In this document: piece after piece, positions 1-13,020 of the stretch
Layout: the number at the start of each line of letters is the position of its first letter
Position numbering within the stretch: position 1 is the stretch's first letter
Assembly (NCBI GenBank): GCA_020736575.1
Contig: JAGPYM010000008.1
Coordinates: 744,001 to 808,000 of the forward strand
Direction: 5' to 3'
From: Thelonectria olida
Taxonomy: Eukaryota > Ascomycota > Sordariomycetes > Hypocreales > Nectriaceae
DNA: 64,000 bases
Notes under the pieces: generated by a model
What the model saw: the letters and a program-made list of their open reading frames with translations, nothing else
Databases searched by the model: none
What the model was told of the DNA's origin: nothing
Position numbers and translations under genes: made by a program

Positions 1-847
1 CAAGCACGCCCAGACCTTAATGCACCGACCCTCTGGTGCTCGCATCAGCGCACTCGGCGGTACTCGCTAAGAATCACCCCCAAGACTCATGACGATGTCA
101 TAGACGGCATCCCCTTTTCCGATATGAAAGACTGTTGAAGCGGTCAATCGACGTCTCCAGAGCACGGCGTGCTCATCTCACTTGTGTGTTTCAGAATTCT
201 GTCTATTTTTTCTGTATGCTGGCGGTGGCTTGGATTAAAATCTGTGGACTATGGCGTTTATATCTGTCTCCTTTTGTCATATTACCTTTTCTCTAGTGTC
301 ATTGTGGGCAGGCTCGCTCATATACAAGCCTAATGCCAGGCACTCTATTCCCCCTCATGTTAGCATATTGTGCCCAGAAGCGGTGTGGTTCAATTCATGT
401 CCCTCCTTTGCTCCCCGAAGAGCAGCGAGTTGAAAAAGAAAATTCCATGTTAAATCAATGAAGCTTGCCCATGAATGAAGTTGCTTGTTGTTCGTTCCAC
501 GCTGATGTTTTCTTGAGCATTTTGGTGACGTAAAAGTACATACTGGTTTACCTATGACCTGGAGACGCTAACTCAACTCTCTATTAATTTGTTTTACTAC
601 GTAAGTTACGTACTCTTTTTGATCAGCTCTACGAAGTACATGGCCTTACATGGGCAGGGTTCATGACACATGCCTACCTAGGTGCTGTGATGTGTCAGTG
701 ATGCTGGAGAGGACTTCGAGGTTACGCTAGCCGATAAGATAAGAAGCGCATCGGCCCCAGAAAAAAGTTGAGATCAAGCATGAAGAAGCCTTCATCCTCC
801 TTCAATCAATTTGGCAGCATTTTTCTTTGTGTAAAGCCTTTCTCACC
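1..847. other. Left-edge intergenic sequence
   Basis: No complete gene is visible. The first 70 bases in frame 2 could be the last 22 codons of a gene entering from the left, ending at TAA 68-70, but this is too short to support. The rest holds only short chance ORFs. A near-palindrome TACCTAGGTG lies at 675-684. The last 150 bases are presumably promoter and leader of the gene starting at 848. Confidence 0.5.
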
Positions 848-2167
848 ATGGCCGACCCGTTATTAACATCCCTTTGCGCGATATGCCACATCTCCCCCCC
901 AAAATACAAATGCCCCCGCTGCACCATCCGTACCTGCTCCCTCGCCTGCATCAAGAAACACAAAGCCTGGTCCGAATGCACAGGCGAGCGCGACGCCACG
1001 GCCTACGTCCCCCCCGCGAAGCTGCGAACGCCCGCCGGTATCGATCACGACTATAATTTCCTACACGGCATCGAGCTCGCCGTAGAGCGCAATGAGAAGC
1101 TCCTCGTCGGGGAGCGCGCGCTGGTGCACGAGGAGGAGCTCCGGCCGATGACGGTGCAGGAGGTCAAGTACAAACCTGGGCGCGATGGGCGCAAGCGCAA
1201 GGTCCTCGTGACGAGGGTGCTACGGGAGGCAAAGGGGAGGACGTTTGAGAGGTTCTTGTCGAAGAGGTTGATGAAACTGAACATCAGTATCGTTTGCGCA
1301 CCGATGGGCATGGCGAGACAGAAGGAGAACCACACAACGCTGAACCGACGCACCGGTCGCATCAATTGGCAGGTCGAATGGATGGCCTTTGAGCCTGTAG
1401 ATGAGGGCGAGGAAAGAAGTTCGGACGACGAGGACAATGAAGGACCGAGGAAGAAGCGGACTCTTAGCAAGGTCATGGATGATGTGCCCCTGTACGAAGC
1501 ATATCATGCGCTTTTGGAGGAAAACGAAAAGGCCAAAACTCAGCAACCCAAGAAGCCGACACGAGGCTGGAGTGCTGGTCACGCGCAAGAAGGATGGAGT
1601 GCAACATGGTCTGAAGGGCTCTGCACGTTACAGGACCCTCATACTGGTACCTGGGGGATTTGTTCTGGCGCGGACACAGTAATATGGCCCTCTCAGAAGG
1701 AAGAGGCACAGAAACGGAGCTTCCAGTACTTCCTAGCCGGACCTCGCACACGATCAGACCTCCCGACTACAGTAACGCAACTGCGGCCCGAAGAATGCTT
1801 CCGAGATATACTCACAAACACACGAATCCTCGAGTTTCCGACCATCTATGTGCTTAGGGAAAATGAGACGTTACCCTCTGGCTTTGTACTGGGAGCCAAG
1901 GACACAGCTCCTCCGCCGCCAAACAACAAGCGAAAGAACCCCCCAGGAAAGAAGACACCCGGCAAGTCAATTAAGAGGAGGAAAAATGGTGGAAAATATG
2001 TGGAAGAGGGTGAAGTGAATAGCGATGATTCGGATGGAGAAGGCGAATCGGGTGCTAAGAGCGTTGCGCTTGAGGCGGGAGATGTGATTGAGGAGCATAG
2101 CTTGGGCGAGGATGAAGACGACGACGAAGATGATGATACGAGTAGCTCAGGAAGTGATAGTGATTAA
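848..2167 (+). CDS. BCD1: Box C/D snoRNA protein 1 (HIT zinc finger)
   Basis: Predicted 439-aa single-exon protein. Residues 10-44 form a complete HIT zinc finger: Cys10/Cys13, Cys22/Cys25, Cys30/Cys34 and His38/Cys44, the spacing of the Bcd1/ZNHIT6 family. Bcd1 is a nuclear factor needed for stability and assembly of box C/D snoRNPs, which guide rRNA 2'-O-methylation. A conserved middle region follows, then a lysine-rich stretch around residues 355-385 and a strongly acidic Ser/Asp tail. I chose ATG 848 because it puts the zinc finger at the very N-terminus; the frame is open a little further upstream but has no other ATG. SEC6 follows on the same strand 629 bp downstream. The zinc-finger class is certain; the Bcd1 assignment rests on finger position plus overall layout. 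Confidence 0.85.
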   Translation: MADPLLTSLCAICHISPPKYKCPRCTIRTCSLACIKKHKAWSECTGERDATAYVPPAKLRTPAGIDHDYNFLHGIELAVERNEKLLVGERALVHEEELRPMTVQEVKYKPGRDGRKRKVLVTRVLREAKGRTFERFLSKRLMKLNISIVCAPMGMARQKENHTTLNRRTGRINWQVEWMAFEPVDEGEERSSDDEDNEGPRKKRTLSKVMDDVPLYEAYHALLEENEKAKTQQPKKPTRGWSAGHAQEGWSATWSEGLCTLQDPHTGTWGICSGADTVIWPSQKEEAQKRSFQYFLAGPRTRSDLPTTVTQLRPEECFRDILTNTRILEFPTIYVLRENETLPSGFVLGAKDTAPPPPNNKRKNPPGKKTPGKSIKRRKNGGKYVEEGEVNSDDSDGEGESGAKSVALEAGDVIEEHSLGEDEDDDEDDDTSSSGSDSD

Positions 2168-2796
2168 GTCGGACTGAGTTGAGTGACGGGGAAGTGTACA
2201 GATAGAGACGGAATCAGAGGGGGCTGGAGCTGGGTAGGCAGGCTCTGGATGTTAAGACTTGGTTCTCAAAAGGAAGCACTGGGTGTGGGATAACGAAAGG
2301 GAACAAAAATTGTAAAGTACTCTGAGAGGAGTAAAATGATACCCATTGAACGGATATTAGACTGCTCAATCATCATTGACTACGAATAATATGATTGAAT
2401 TCAGTTGATTTGCTCGGTCTTATCTATTTGTTGAGATGGTGGTTGCTTTGAGGTCACGGCGAAACTAGTGGCTGTGCTGCGGGGGTTGGGCAATGCCAAA
2501 TGCGTACCTTAGCTGTGCGTCAGCCACACCCATACGAATAGTCTACATGGAGAAGTAGCTCCTTGACATGCAACCTCACTCACATCCCACCACACGATTC
2601 ATTCATCGACAAACCGTTGCCCTCCTCGACGATTCCACCCCTTCACACGACGGCCCGAAATTCCACGACTGAGGGCACAATCGGCGAGATACCCCATCCC
2701 AGCCATCACCGCATCATGGTCTGATTGGCGCTCCCTTTGACCTCCCCGTCGCATGGTTCACCATTCCCCCCGCCGACGACGCCCAACGCCGACACC
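2168..2796. other. Intergenic, BCD1 3' side and SEC6 promoter
   Basis: About 630 bp without a supported gene. It should contain the BCD1 3' UTR and the SEC6 promoter and leader; the final 150 bases are C-rich, as is common for fungal leaders. An ATG at 2753 lies out of frame with SEC6. Confidence 0.5.
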
Positions 2797-5055
2797 ATGG
2801 ACGACACACCCGCGCCCAAGCTCGCGGAGCTGCTACGGCACCCCGAAGACCTCGACAAGATCCCCGCGCTGAAGCTGGAATTCTCGCGTAAAAAGGGCGC
2901 TGTTGATGGCCAGTTGCGCAGCGGGCTGCGCGAGCAGCTCGAGACGACCCAGTCGGGCATGACGGGCCTGAGCGACGGCCAAAAGACTGTCCAGATGATC
3001 AAGGATGAGATGATGAAGATTGACAAGCTATGTTCCGAGTCCCAGAACATGATCAACGACTTTGCTAGCATCAACCTAGTCTCCCAAGCCCACCGCAACT
3101 TTGGTGCTGTCGAGACGATGCGCCGCAACCTTGAGACGTTCAACGACCGATTGTCCGTTGTGGAGAATATGCTGAGGGAAGATGACGAGGACAAAGAGAA
3201 CATGCCGAACTTGCTGCCATGCCACTACGAGCTCACGCAGCTACGAAATATCCGAGACGATGCCATGGAACAGATCCAGAGAGCCGAGGACACGAGTCTG
3301 GAGTCGACGCTGGAGGACTACTTTGCGCGACTCGACGAAACCATCGACTGGTTTGACGAACACGTGGGTCTATTGGCCCTCAACCTTATCAATCTTGTTG
3401 TCAATGACAACAACGGCCTGGTGGTGCGGTTCGCCGTAGTAATGGAGGCCGAGGAGAAGAGCGATCAGCGGGTGCTGGCATTGCAGGAAGCTCTCAAGGA
3501 CCACAAGGAAATGGCCACGCGCTTTCAGAGCATTACCGATGGTGCCAAGAAGGTCCGCGGATACAAGGATAAATTCATCGAAGCCATCAAGCTCAGCACT
3601 CAGCAGCAATTTGACCAGTCGCGCGAGGAGTTCCTTGACGATCCGACAAAGCTGGAGAAGATTATGAAGTGGTTCTTTAACGACCTCAACGCTGTCAAGA
3701 TTGGCATGACGCCGCTGATGCCCAAGAAGTGGCACATAGCCAAGACGTATGCCGATGTCTATCACCAACTGATGCACGACTTCCTCATCGACATGGTCGA
3801 CGGCAAGGAGGCCTCGTCGGGTCATACTCTGGAGATCGTGAGCTTCCCCGACAAATACTACCGCAAGATGGGCAAGCTGGGCTTCCCCCAGGAGAAACTA
3901 GTGCCGCACGTTGTTGATAACCGTGAGGCCGAGTTGGTGCGCGACTTCCGCGAGCTCATCATCAAATTCCTCGACGAGTGGATCGAGCGCATCTTCGCCC
4001 AGGAGACGAAGGATTTCGCCGACCGCAACGTCGAGGGCTCCAACCTCGACCAGGATGAATATGGCTACTTCCGCACTAAGAATCTCGTCGCCCTTTGGCG
4101 TATGCTGCGCGAGCAGGTCGATGCAGCGGCTAATTCGCAGCGCGCAGACGTGGTTGAGGGTGTCATCGACGCCATGTTTGTGCGCCTTCGTACCCGACAG
4201 CAATCGTGGCAGGCCATGCTGGAAGAGGAGGCCGTCCGCTACGAGTCTGGCAAGGTACCAGATCTGGAGGGCTTTCAGGCGTTGCAGGACTGGCTCGTCG
4301 CCACGGCCAACGACCAAATCGCCTGCATCGACGACAACGATGAGGAGGGTCGCTTAGCTTACCTATCGAGCTTCCGTCGTCTTTTTGAGTCCAGCGTGAC
4401 GCCTGCATATCTCGACCGCGCCGAGAACGAAGTCACAGCCATCCGCGACGGCTACGTCGACTTTAGTACCTGGTGCATAAACCGCTTCGCCCAGCTCATC
4501 TTCGCAGTCGACTTTGGCACCGTCATGCCCGACTTCTTCACGCCCAAGTGGTACACTAGCACCGCCATGAAGCAAATGGTCGTTACGTTCGAGGAGTACG
4601 TCAACGACTACCGCCACGTGCTGCACCACTCCCTCGTCGACATCTTTATCGAGATCTTCGCCGACGAGCTGCTCGTCCGCTACCTCTCCGCCGTCCGCAA
4701 CAAGGGCGCAAAGTTCCGCCGCACCGATCCCTTCCAGGACAAGCTCTTCAACGACATTGCCACCGCCTTTGAGCTCTTCGGCAGCCTACCCTCCCCCGAG
4801 ATTGGCGCCTCCATCAAGGAGACGTGGCGCGTCACGGAGCTGTTCCTGCGCCTCCTCACCGCCGACCGCGACGCCGTCGCTGACGCCTTTGCCGCCTTCA
4901 AAGACAAGCACTGGGACCTGCAGATCAGCTGGGTCGAGGCCGTGCTGCGCTCTCGTGACGACTTTGAGCGTAGCATGCTGAACGCCGTAAAGGCGAGGGC
5001 TGCGCAGATGGACGTGGTGCGTGGACCAGAGACGATTATGGGAAGGATCAAATAG
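2797..5055 (+). CDS. SEC6: Exocyst complex component Sec6
   Basis: Predicted 752-aa intronless protein with the full-length Sec6 pattern (yeast Sec6 is about 800 aa). Sec6 is a core exocyst subunit that tethers secretory vesicles to the plasma membrane; in filamentous fungi it acts at growing hyphal tips and septa. The N-terminal 100 residues are charged and helix-rich, followed by the long helical-bundle body, with family blocks such as KEDQ-like charged helices and the conserved segment ending MPLMPKKW-like near residues 300-312. The C-terminal domain around residues 560-640 is rich in aromatic and acidic residues. I chose ATG 2797 because the frame upstream has only non-ATG codons. EDE1 lies convergently downstream, leaving 630 bp for both 3' ends. 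Family assignment is strong; function is inferred from the family. Confidence 0.93.
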   Translation: MDDTPAPKLAELLRHPEDLDKIPALKLEFSRKKGAVDGQLRSGLREQLETTQSGMTGLSDGQKTVQMIKDEMMKIDKLCSESQNMINDFASINLVSQAHRNFGAVETMRRNLETFNDRLSVVENMLREDDEDKENMPNLLPCHYELTQLRNIRDDAMEQIQRAEDTSLESTLEDYFARLDETIDWFDEHVGLLALNLINLVVNDNNGLVVRFAVVMEAEEKSDQRVLALQEALKDHKEMATRFQSITDGAKKVRGYKDKFIEAIKLSTQQQFDQSREEFLDDPTKLEKIMKWFFNDLNAVKIGMTPLMPKKWHIAKTYADVYHQLMHDFLIDMVDGKEASSGHTLEIVSFPDKYYRKMGKLGFPQEKLVPHVVDNREAELVRDFRELIIKFLDEWIERIFAQETKDFADRNVEGSNLDQDEYGYFRTKNLVALWRMLREQVDAAANSQRADVVEGVIDAMFVRLRTRQQSWQAMLEEEAVRYESGKVPDLEGFQALQDWLVATANDQIACIDDNDEEGRLAYLSSFRRLFESSVTPAYLDRAENEVTAIRDGYVDFSTWCINRFAQLIFAVDFGTVMPDFFTPKWYTSTAMKQMVVTFEEYVNDYRHVLHHSLVDIFIEIFADELLVRYLSAVRNKGAKFRRTDPFQDKLFNDIATAFELFGSLPSPEIGASIKETWRVTELFLRLLTADRDAVADAFAAFKDKHWDLQISWVEAVLRSRDDFERSMLNAVKARAAQMDVVRGPETIMGRIK

Positions 5056-5685
5056 GCGATGATAACTGTGAGTTGTTCCAAGTTCAGTATTGTATTGAAA
5101 GGTGGCAGAGGCAAGGGAAAACAAGGAGGAGAGAAAGAGATAGATGGCGAGAGGGGGGACCGGTTCAAGGAACGGTATAACGAGGAGGTATATGCCTGTA
5201 TAATAGGCGATTCTGGCACTTTAGCGATGATTTTACATGGCTCGAAAATTTCATATCCAAGAATTATCGAAATGGTCTACGCCATCTTGGTACAATCTCG
5301 TCTATTCACCGCGCCGTCTGACGGTGAAACTCCAGGTCCCGGAACAGTATGTGCGACTATAATTACAAAGATACCGCACACGATAATTCTCTTTTCTTGG
5401 CAAGGTTGTGCAAGCGACTGGATTACATACAACAAACAGGACGGAGGAAGTGATTAGGAAAGTGAGTCTGCCCCGGCTCAGAGAAACCCAACAAGGACAC
5501 GGGAGGACATGTGAATGGTTCGTTTTGCCCAACAACTACCGAAAAGGGGGCAAACGTTCATCAGAATACAAATTCAGACAAGACAATAAGGAAATATTGG
5601 ATGACATATGTAATAAGTTAAAGTGGTCGAACTCCTCCCCTGGTCTCCGAGAAGCCGAGGCTTCCTACAATAATGGTCGGGTGCA
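5056..5685. other. Convergent 3' intergenic (SEC6 / EDE1)
   Basis: 630 bp between two convergent genes, expected to hold both 3' UTRs. No coding sequence or repeat is apparent; the short ORFs here have no protein-like character. Confidence 0.5.
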
Positions 5686-8600
5686 TTAAGAGCGGCTAGC
5701 CAAGTAGTTTGCAGCCTAAAAGGAAGAAACCAGTCAGTTGTTGTTCATATTCACTACGTCGTGGCTACAGCAACATACCTTGTTCACGTCATAGTCATAC
5801 TTCTCTAGGGCTTCCACTGCATCGTCACGTTGGTAACCCATGCTGGTAAGTCTCTTCAGAATGGGATCGTCATCCTCCTGGACCTGCGCACTGACAGCGG
5901 GTAGCTTGTCGGCAGAGGCGGCGGTCGTGGCAGGAGGCGCTCCCGTGTCAATTCCGGAGAAGATGGCATCCCAGTCATGGGCGTCATTGGCCTTCTGTTG
6001 GTTGCCGCCTGGAGGGGCCTGTGCAGGGTTGGTCGAGGTGGTAGAGACAAAGTCAAAGCTGCTCTCATTTCCGAATGCTGTTGACTCGCTCTTGGCCTGG
6101 CTAGGTGGAGGGCTGCTATCGAAGACGGGGTTAAAGTCGTTACGAGAAATGTTGGCAAACTCTTCCTCGTCAGAAGCCTCTTTGGCATCTACAAGACCCT
6201 CGAAGTCATCCTCCTCATCGAAAGGGGTCTTAGGTTGTTGGGGAGGATTTGAGGGGGCAGGCTGCAATGTGGTAGGGGCCGAGCCAGTAAGAGCTGAGCC
6301 GAAGATATCATCGATGGCGGTCCTCTGGCTGTCGTTAGCCGTGACAGGTGGTGATGGCTGATCAATGCTGTCCTTGGATGGTGCGGTAGAGTTGGGCTTG
6401 GATTCTTCCTCTCCTAGCCTCACGCCGCCCTCGTCAGCTCCATCCTTCTCGGCATTTGACTTGGGTGGAGGTGATGCTGGAAGGAAGTCATCTTCAAATC
6501 CTCCCCGGTCGCTGGCCGAGTCCGAGTCATCGTCGTCACGCTCAAGTTCAGAGATTGGGGGAAACTCGGCAGCGAAAGCAGCACTGGGCTTAGCAGGCTC
6601 TGGCACAGACTTGGACTTGGACGTAGTGAAGGCGGCAAACGCATTTTCAAAGTCCGCCTTGGCCTTGGCCTCGTCGTCAACACCAAAAGGATCAGCAGAC
6701 TCAGGGGCGGGAGCAGCTGCCGCGGGAGGGGCCGGTGGGGTTTCAGTAAGGTCCTCGTGTGAGCCTTCAGGAGTGCTCTTTGCCTCGGACTTCTCTCCGT
6801 CGTCAGCGGGCGGCACATTTGCGGGACTGTTTACAGCGGCAGCAATGTCGCTAGGGATAGGTGTAGATGTGCCGTGAAGAGGGTCATCAATCCGCGAGGC
6901 GGGAGGTGAGACTTGGCGAGAAGACGACAGAGATTCGTTGTGATCCACGAAGGGCAGGAAGCTGGAGCTAATCTGTCTCGACTCCGGGGGCGCAGGAGGT
7001 TCAACTGCAAGAGTGGGCTGACGGCTCATGACAGGGGACTGGGAGGCAGGGGGGGTCGAGTATGAGCCGACGCTGGTTGATGAGGCACCGGTATTCTGAG
7101 GTTTGATGTTTTGAGGCTTGAAGGAGGGGGGAGGAGGAGTGCCAGAAGTGCTGCCAGAGAACGAAGGCCCAAAGACGTCATCAAATGACTTGTCTGAGAG
7201 GTTCTTGGGAGCAGGAGAGGCAAAAGCACCCATGATATCGGTGCTAGCTGTCCGTCGGAAGAAAGGGTTATTTCCACTAGAAGTAGACGCCGCAGGGCTA
7301 GCGACCAGGCCTGACGTAGAAGCGGGAGAAGCAGTGTTGATTTGTCGAGCAAGATCCTCGTTACTCTTGGTAAGCTCCTCAGCCTCCGTCTTCAGCTTGT
7401 CACGTTCGCCCTCAGTCGTGGACAGTTGCTTCTTGTTAATTGCGACCAGCCCCTTCTGCTGTCGAGCCTCCGATTTCAACTTCTCAATCTGTGGCTTCAG
7501 CTGCGAGATCTCGCCATTGACGACGCGAATGCGCTCCCTGAGGTTCGTGTTCTCTTGTTGGTCTGCCTGAAGGGTGGCCAGAACCTGCTGGTGCTGGGTC
7601 TGAGTATCTCGGTAGGTTCCCTCAAGAGTCATGCACTCAGTTTGCAACTTCTGCGTCTCGGCACGAGCGTTCTTCAACTGCTCCTCAAGAGCGTGGGTGT
7701 CTGCCGCCTCCTTCTCGTAGAGTGTTCGAAGCTGAGCAAGTCGCTGCTCAAAGTTCTGCTTCTGAGTTGTGGCCGCAGTCAACTCGTTTTGGGTCGTCGT
7801 TCTCTTGGCTTGAACTTCCTGCGTCTGCTTTGAAAGAGAGCTAATCTGGTTTGAAAGATTGGCCAGTTCTGTAGCATCGCCAGATATGTTCTTACTGACT
7901 TCGGGGTCGTTGTCCATTAGCAGATCCTCAGTCGCGGACTGCTGTAGGGGAGCTGAGCTGCTCGAGCCACCCGTGGCGGTCGCAGTCAAGCCTCGACCAA
8001 AGGAAGACGATGGAACAAACGGCTTAAATGATGAGGTACCGGTGGGTGCTGGCTTCATGGGAGAAGAAGGGGTGAGCACGTTGGAACCGGCTCCGAAGGG
8101 GTCGTTCGCATTAGAGCCGCCCGTGGACATGGGAGCTTGGGCCGGAGCTGGAACGGGGCTCGGTGTGGAATCCAAACCAAATAGATCATCGAGAGCAGAC
8201 TTGGGCTGTGGAGGAGGAGGTGCCACGGCGGGTGGTGGAGCTTCTATCTGCCTTGGTTGGTTTCGAAGACTAGGAGGGATCAGATTAGGGGGTAGAGTGG
8301 CAGGCAGGACTACGCGACCACCCCTCTGTTGACGAATGAGATACATGGCAACCGCAAACTCGTCGCGTGTAAGTTGTCCCCTGGACTGCGTATCTGACAG
8401 GTCCCAGATTTGGGCCAGGATGTCCTCGGCCAAATTGGACTGGCTAAGGAAGCCGTACGCCTCCTCGCCTGTGATGAAGCCTCTTTTGGCCTTGTCTAGG
8501 TCGTTGTAGATTGTGTCGAACCTCGCCTTGTCGGCCGGAGTAACTGCCCAGTCATTGGCGGTGGACTGAGGAGACATAGGAGGTCGTCCAAGGGGGCTTC

Positions 8601-9562
8601 CAGTGCGCATCTGAGAAGAGGCGCCACTAAGCTGTCGTGGGATAGCAGGGACTGGAGGAATTCCAGGGCCTGTAGAGGATTGACGGGCTGCAGGGCCACT
8701 CCGTCGGGAAGCAGCTTCGTAGAGTCCAGCTGGTAGCATGTTGGGCAGAGTCCGGAGAGCTCCAGTCTTCATAGAAGTAAGCAAGTGCATAGCAATGATA
8801 AATTCCGTGAGTATTAGAGTGCCGCGCTGCTCGGTATCAGCAAGCTGCCATATCCGTCCGAGGGCCTCGTTGGGCAGACCCGATTTCTCGAAGATTTGCT
8901 TTGCTTGGTCTCCAGGAAGCTGGTTCCCGGCCTGGAGGGCCTGGCGCTCGAAGAGACCGGCATACTGAGCAACTTTCTCGGGGGTCAGAGGCGGGATTCG
9001 GATGGGACCGCCAGTACTTTGTGCCTGGAGAGGGGCGGGAGGAGGCGGCGAGCCGAGAGGAGCTGGAGGTGGTGGTGGAGGGACGACGCCGGCCTGGGCA
9101 AAGCCATCGAATCGTGGGAGAGGTCCTTGTTGTAGAGCAATTTCGGGAGTGGGTTCGCGGCCAGCCTGAGCATGGCCGATGAGTCGGAGGACGATGCCAA
9201 AGCCAGCGGGGGTGAGGAACCCTCGATTCTCCCTATCAGCAATTTGCCAGATCTGTAGGCCAGATGGTTAGTTCGGAGAGACATCAGAGTCGAAGATGGA
9301 GGTAGGACGGACCTCTCCAAGGACACGAGAGTCTAGTCTCGTCTTGTCGAAGAACTTGACGGCGATCTCGCCGGTGACGACGCCAACATTATCGTGATCA
9401 GCCTGCCGGAAGAGCTGGCCGTAGGCTCGTTTCTCTTCGGGGGTGAGGTTCAGGTTCGGGGCGGCTAGAAGGAGTGGTATGTTAGCTATGTGCAGACGAT
9501 AGGCGAGGATGTGAATGATGAAAGGGATATATACCAGGTTCGGAGACTCCTTCAGCCGCCAT
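5686..9562 (-). CDS. EDE1: EH-domain endocytic scaffold Ede1
   Basis: Four exons on the minus strand: 9562-9535, 9464-9313, 9252-5779 and 5715-5686, giving 1227 aa. Ede1/Eps15 proteins are early endocytic scaffolds that start clathrin-coated pit assembly and bind adaptors, NPF-motif proteins and ubiquitin. Three EH domains are visible at about residues 18-110, 145-235 and 294-370, each with its IWxIAD/LAD/LSD-type block. A low-complexity Pro/Ser region follows, then a long coiled coil (about 520-700), then a disordered acidic region with several DPF/NPF-type motifs, and a C-terminal UBA domain (about 1187-1227). The last exon is only 10 codons including the stop and completes the UBA (AANYLASRS). 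The first coding exon is only 28 nt. Both were placed from splice signals and domain continuity. The three-EH, coiled-coil and UBA layout matches yeast Ede1. Confidence 0.92.
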
Positions 9563-10538
9563 TGTCGCGCATGCGAGCTCGAGGTAGCTCAGGAGGAATT
9601 AGACGAGGCCTGGCGGCTTCGGGCGGGAGTGTCGGATGATATGCACGAAGAGGACGGAAGACAGTCGACAATGCGGGTGGCGTAGAGGCTCGGGCGCTAG
9701 TTAGAGAGGCGGCGGGAGATAAGAGAAGACGACGGAGGTGGATAATGGCGATGAAGTCTTGTCTGCGGGATGGAGATCACCAGCCTGGTTGTTTGGGGGG
9801 GCTGGTGTTCAAGGTGTTGTTACCTTGGAGGCTTGGAGCGAGCCAACCAGAAGCTAGAGCTGCACCAGACGAATTTGGGTGGAGCTGGTCGATGGGGCTA
9901 AATGAAGTGAGCTTGGACGCTGGTGCAGCAGACGCGCAGTGAAGAGGCAGCATTATCCGCGAGCCTGCAGTGATGTTGAATTATGACAATGTTTGAAAAC
10001 CATCCCTGAGACGGATCCTGTGTCTTGAAGCTAGCGGAAAGCTACAGGATAGTCGCAGATGGAGTTGACGGGTGTCATTATCCCCTGCCCTGGGCTTCTT
10101 TACCGTCGGAGCTACTTGACTCCAGCGCCTCCCGTGATGGTGGTGGGTGGCAACCATGTCAGGCAGGACAACGTCATCACCCAACATGCGAATAAGTTGT
10201 GGGTTACGTTAAGTAGACAGCATCAGCCGAAACATGTAAATATTAAATAAATAGAATAATTGCCCATATAAGCATCGCAGCATGTGGAAGCGTTAGAGAG
10301 TGCAATGACAGGTGACCACCAGACGCAGGAACTGAGACATGCTGCAAGCCATCATCCATCTGCCGTGCCACTCCTCCTCCAAGCTTCCTCTTAGTCGTAG
10401 TTTTATTTCCTCGGGGTATACTCTCCTCCCGTGGTTCAATGCAGACACTAGTTAGGTATAAGGTCACTCAAGAGACGCAGTATAATTCTCGTGTGTGCAC
10501 ATGCAAGTTGCCATCGGAGCGGAAACGAAAGCGAGGGC

Positions 10539-10545
10539 TTAGTCA
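10539..10545 (+). promoter_or_regulatory. Possible AP-1/Yap1 response element
   Basis: TTAGTCA fits the loose Yap1 consensus TT/G-A-C/G-T-A/C-A and lies about 0.9 kb upstream of the GLR1 start. Yap1-type factors activate glutathione reductase genes in yeasts. A 7-bp match is common by chance, so this is only suggestive. Confidence 0.2.
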
Positions 10546-11345
10546 CTCGCCTCTGGAAACGAATTGAATCCCTCAATGTTCCATTAATTGAGAATGCTCG
10601 TCTCGTGTGGGATAGACGCACTGCGAACACATGCATCATCGGGCACCTTCATGGTGTGACCTTTGATCCACTTCTGGAAATCAATTAGAGAGATCTCCAA
10701 GCCACGGGGAATTTACTTGGATCAAGATGGAATAATGGTGGTTTATTAGTTGTGTGGCTCGATCACATGGAATTATTCGTTCGGTTTCTCTTCTCTTCAT
10801 TAATGTCAAACGCGGATTTGTTAATAAGACGTGATTTCAAATATAGGAAGTGCCTCGGCGAATGGCGGCGAGTGGCTTCGTGGGGTAACGGGGAAGGAGG
10901 CCGGTACCTAGAGAGGTATCAAGAGAGATTCCACATAGTCTCATGTTTTAATTCTTCGGGTAATTCCAAATAAAACAAGAAACAGAACAACGTCGGCTGC
11001 ATCCTTGCCAGCAGTGGAACCAGGTTGTTTATTCCTCGGTCTATCGTGAACGTCTTTAAGTGAAAGTGAATGAGCAAGCTCGTGGAAAGTGACCCAAAGC
11101 GGAAAAGATGCAAAACTTCACAGTCGCCGAAAGTGGATTTCAAATCGTTGATTACACACCTCGATCCCGCCTCGAAATCCCTTCATTCTCTTCCAATCGC
11201 TCCTCCAACCCAATTCGGATTCGCCCGTTTAGCTTCGACTGCCCCTCCAACAACTCCATCCAGCCATTCAGCCATCCCACCACCAACCACCACACCTCGG
11301 CCTCACCAGCTGCAAAGCTCCGACCGATTCAACGCCGCATCTTCG

Positions 11346-13020
<1,675 letters not shown>

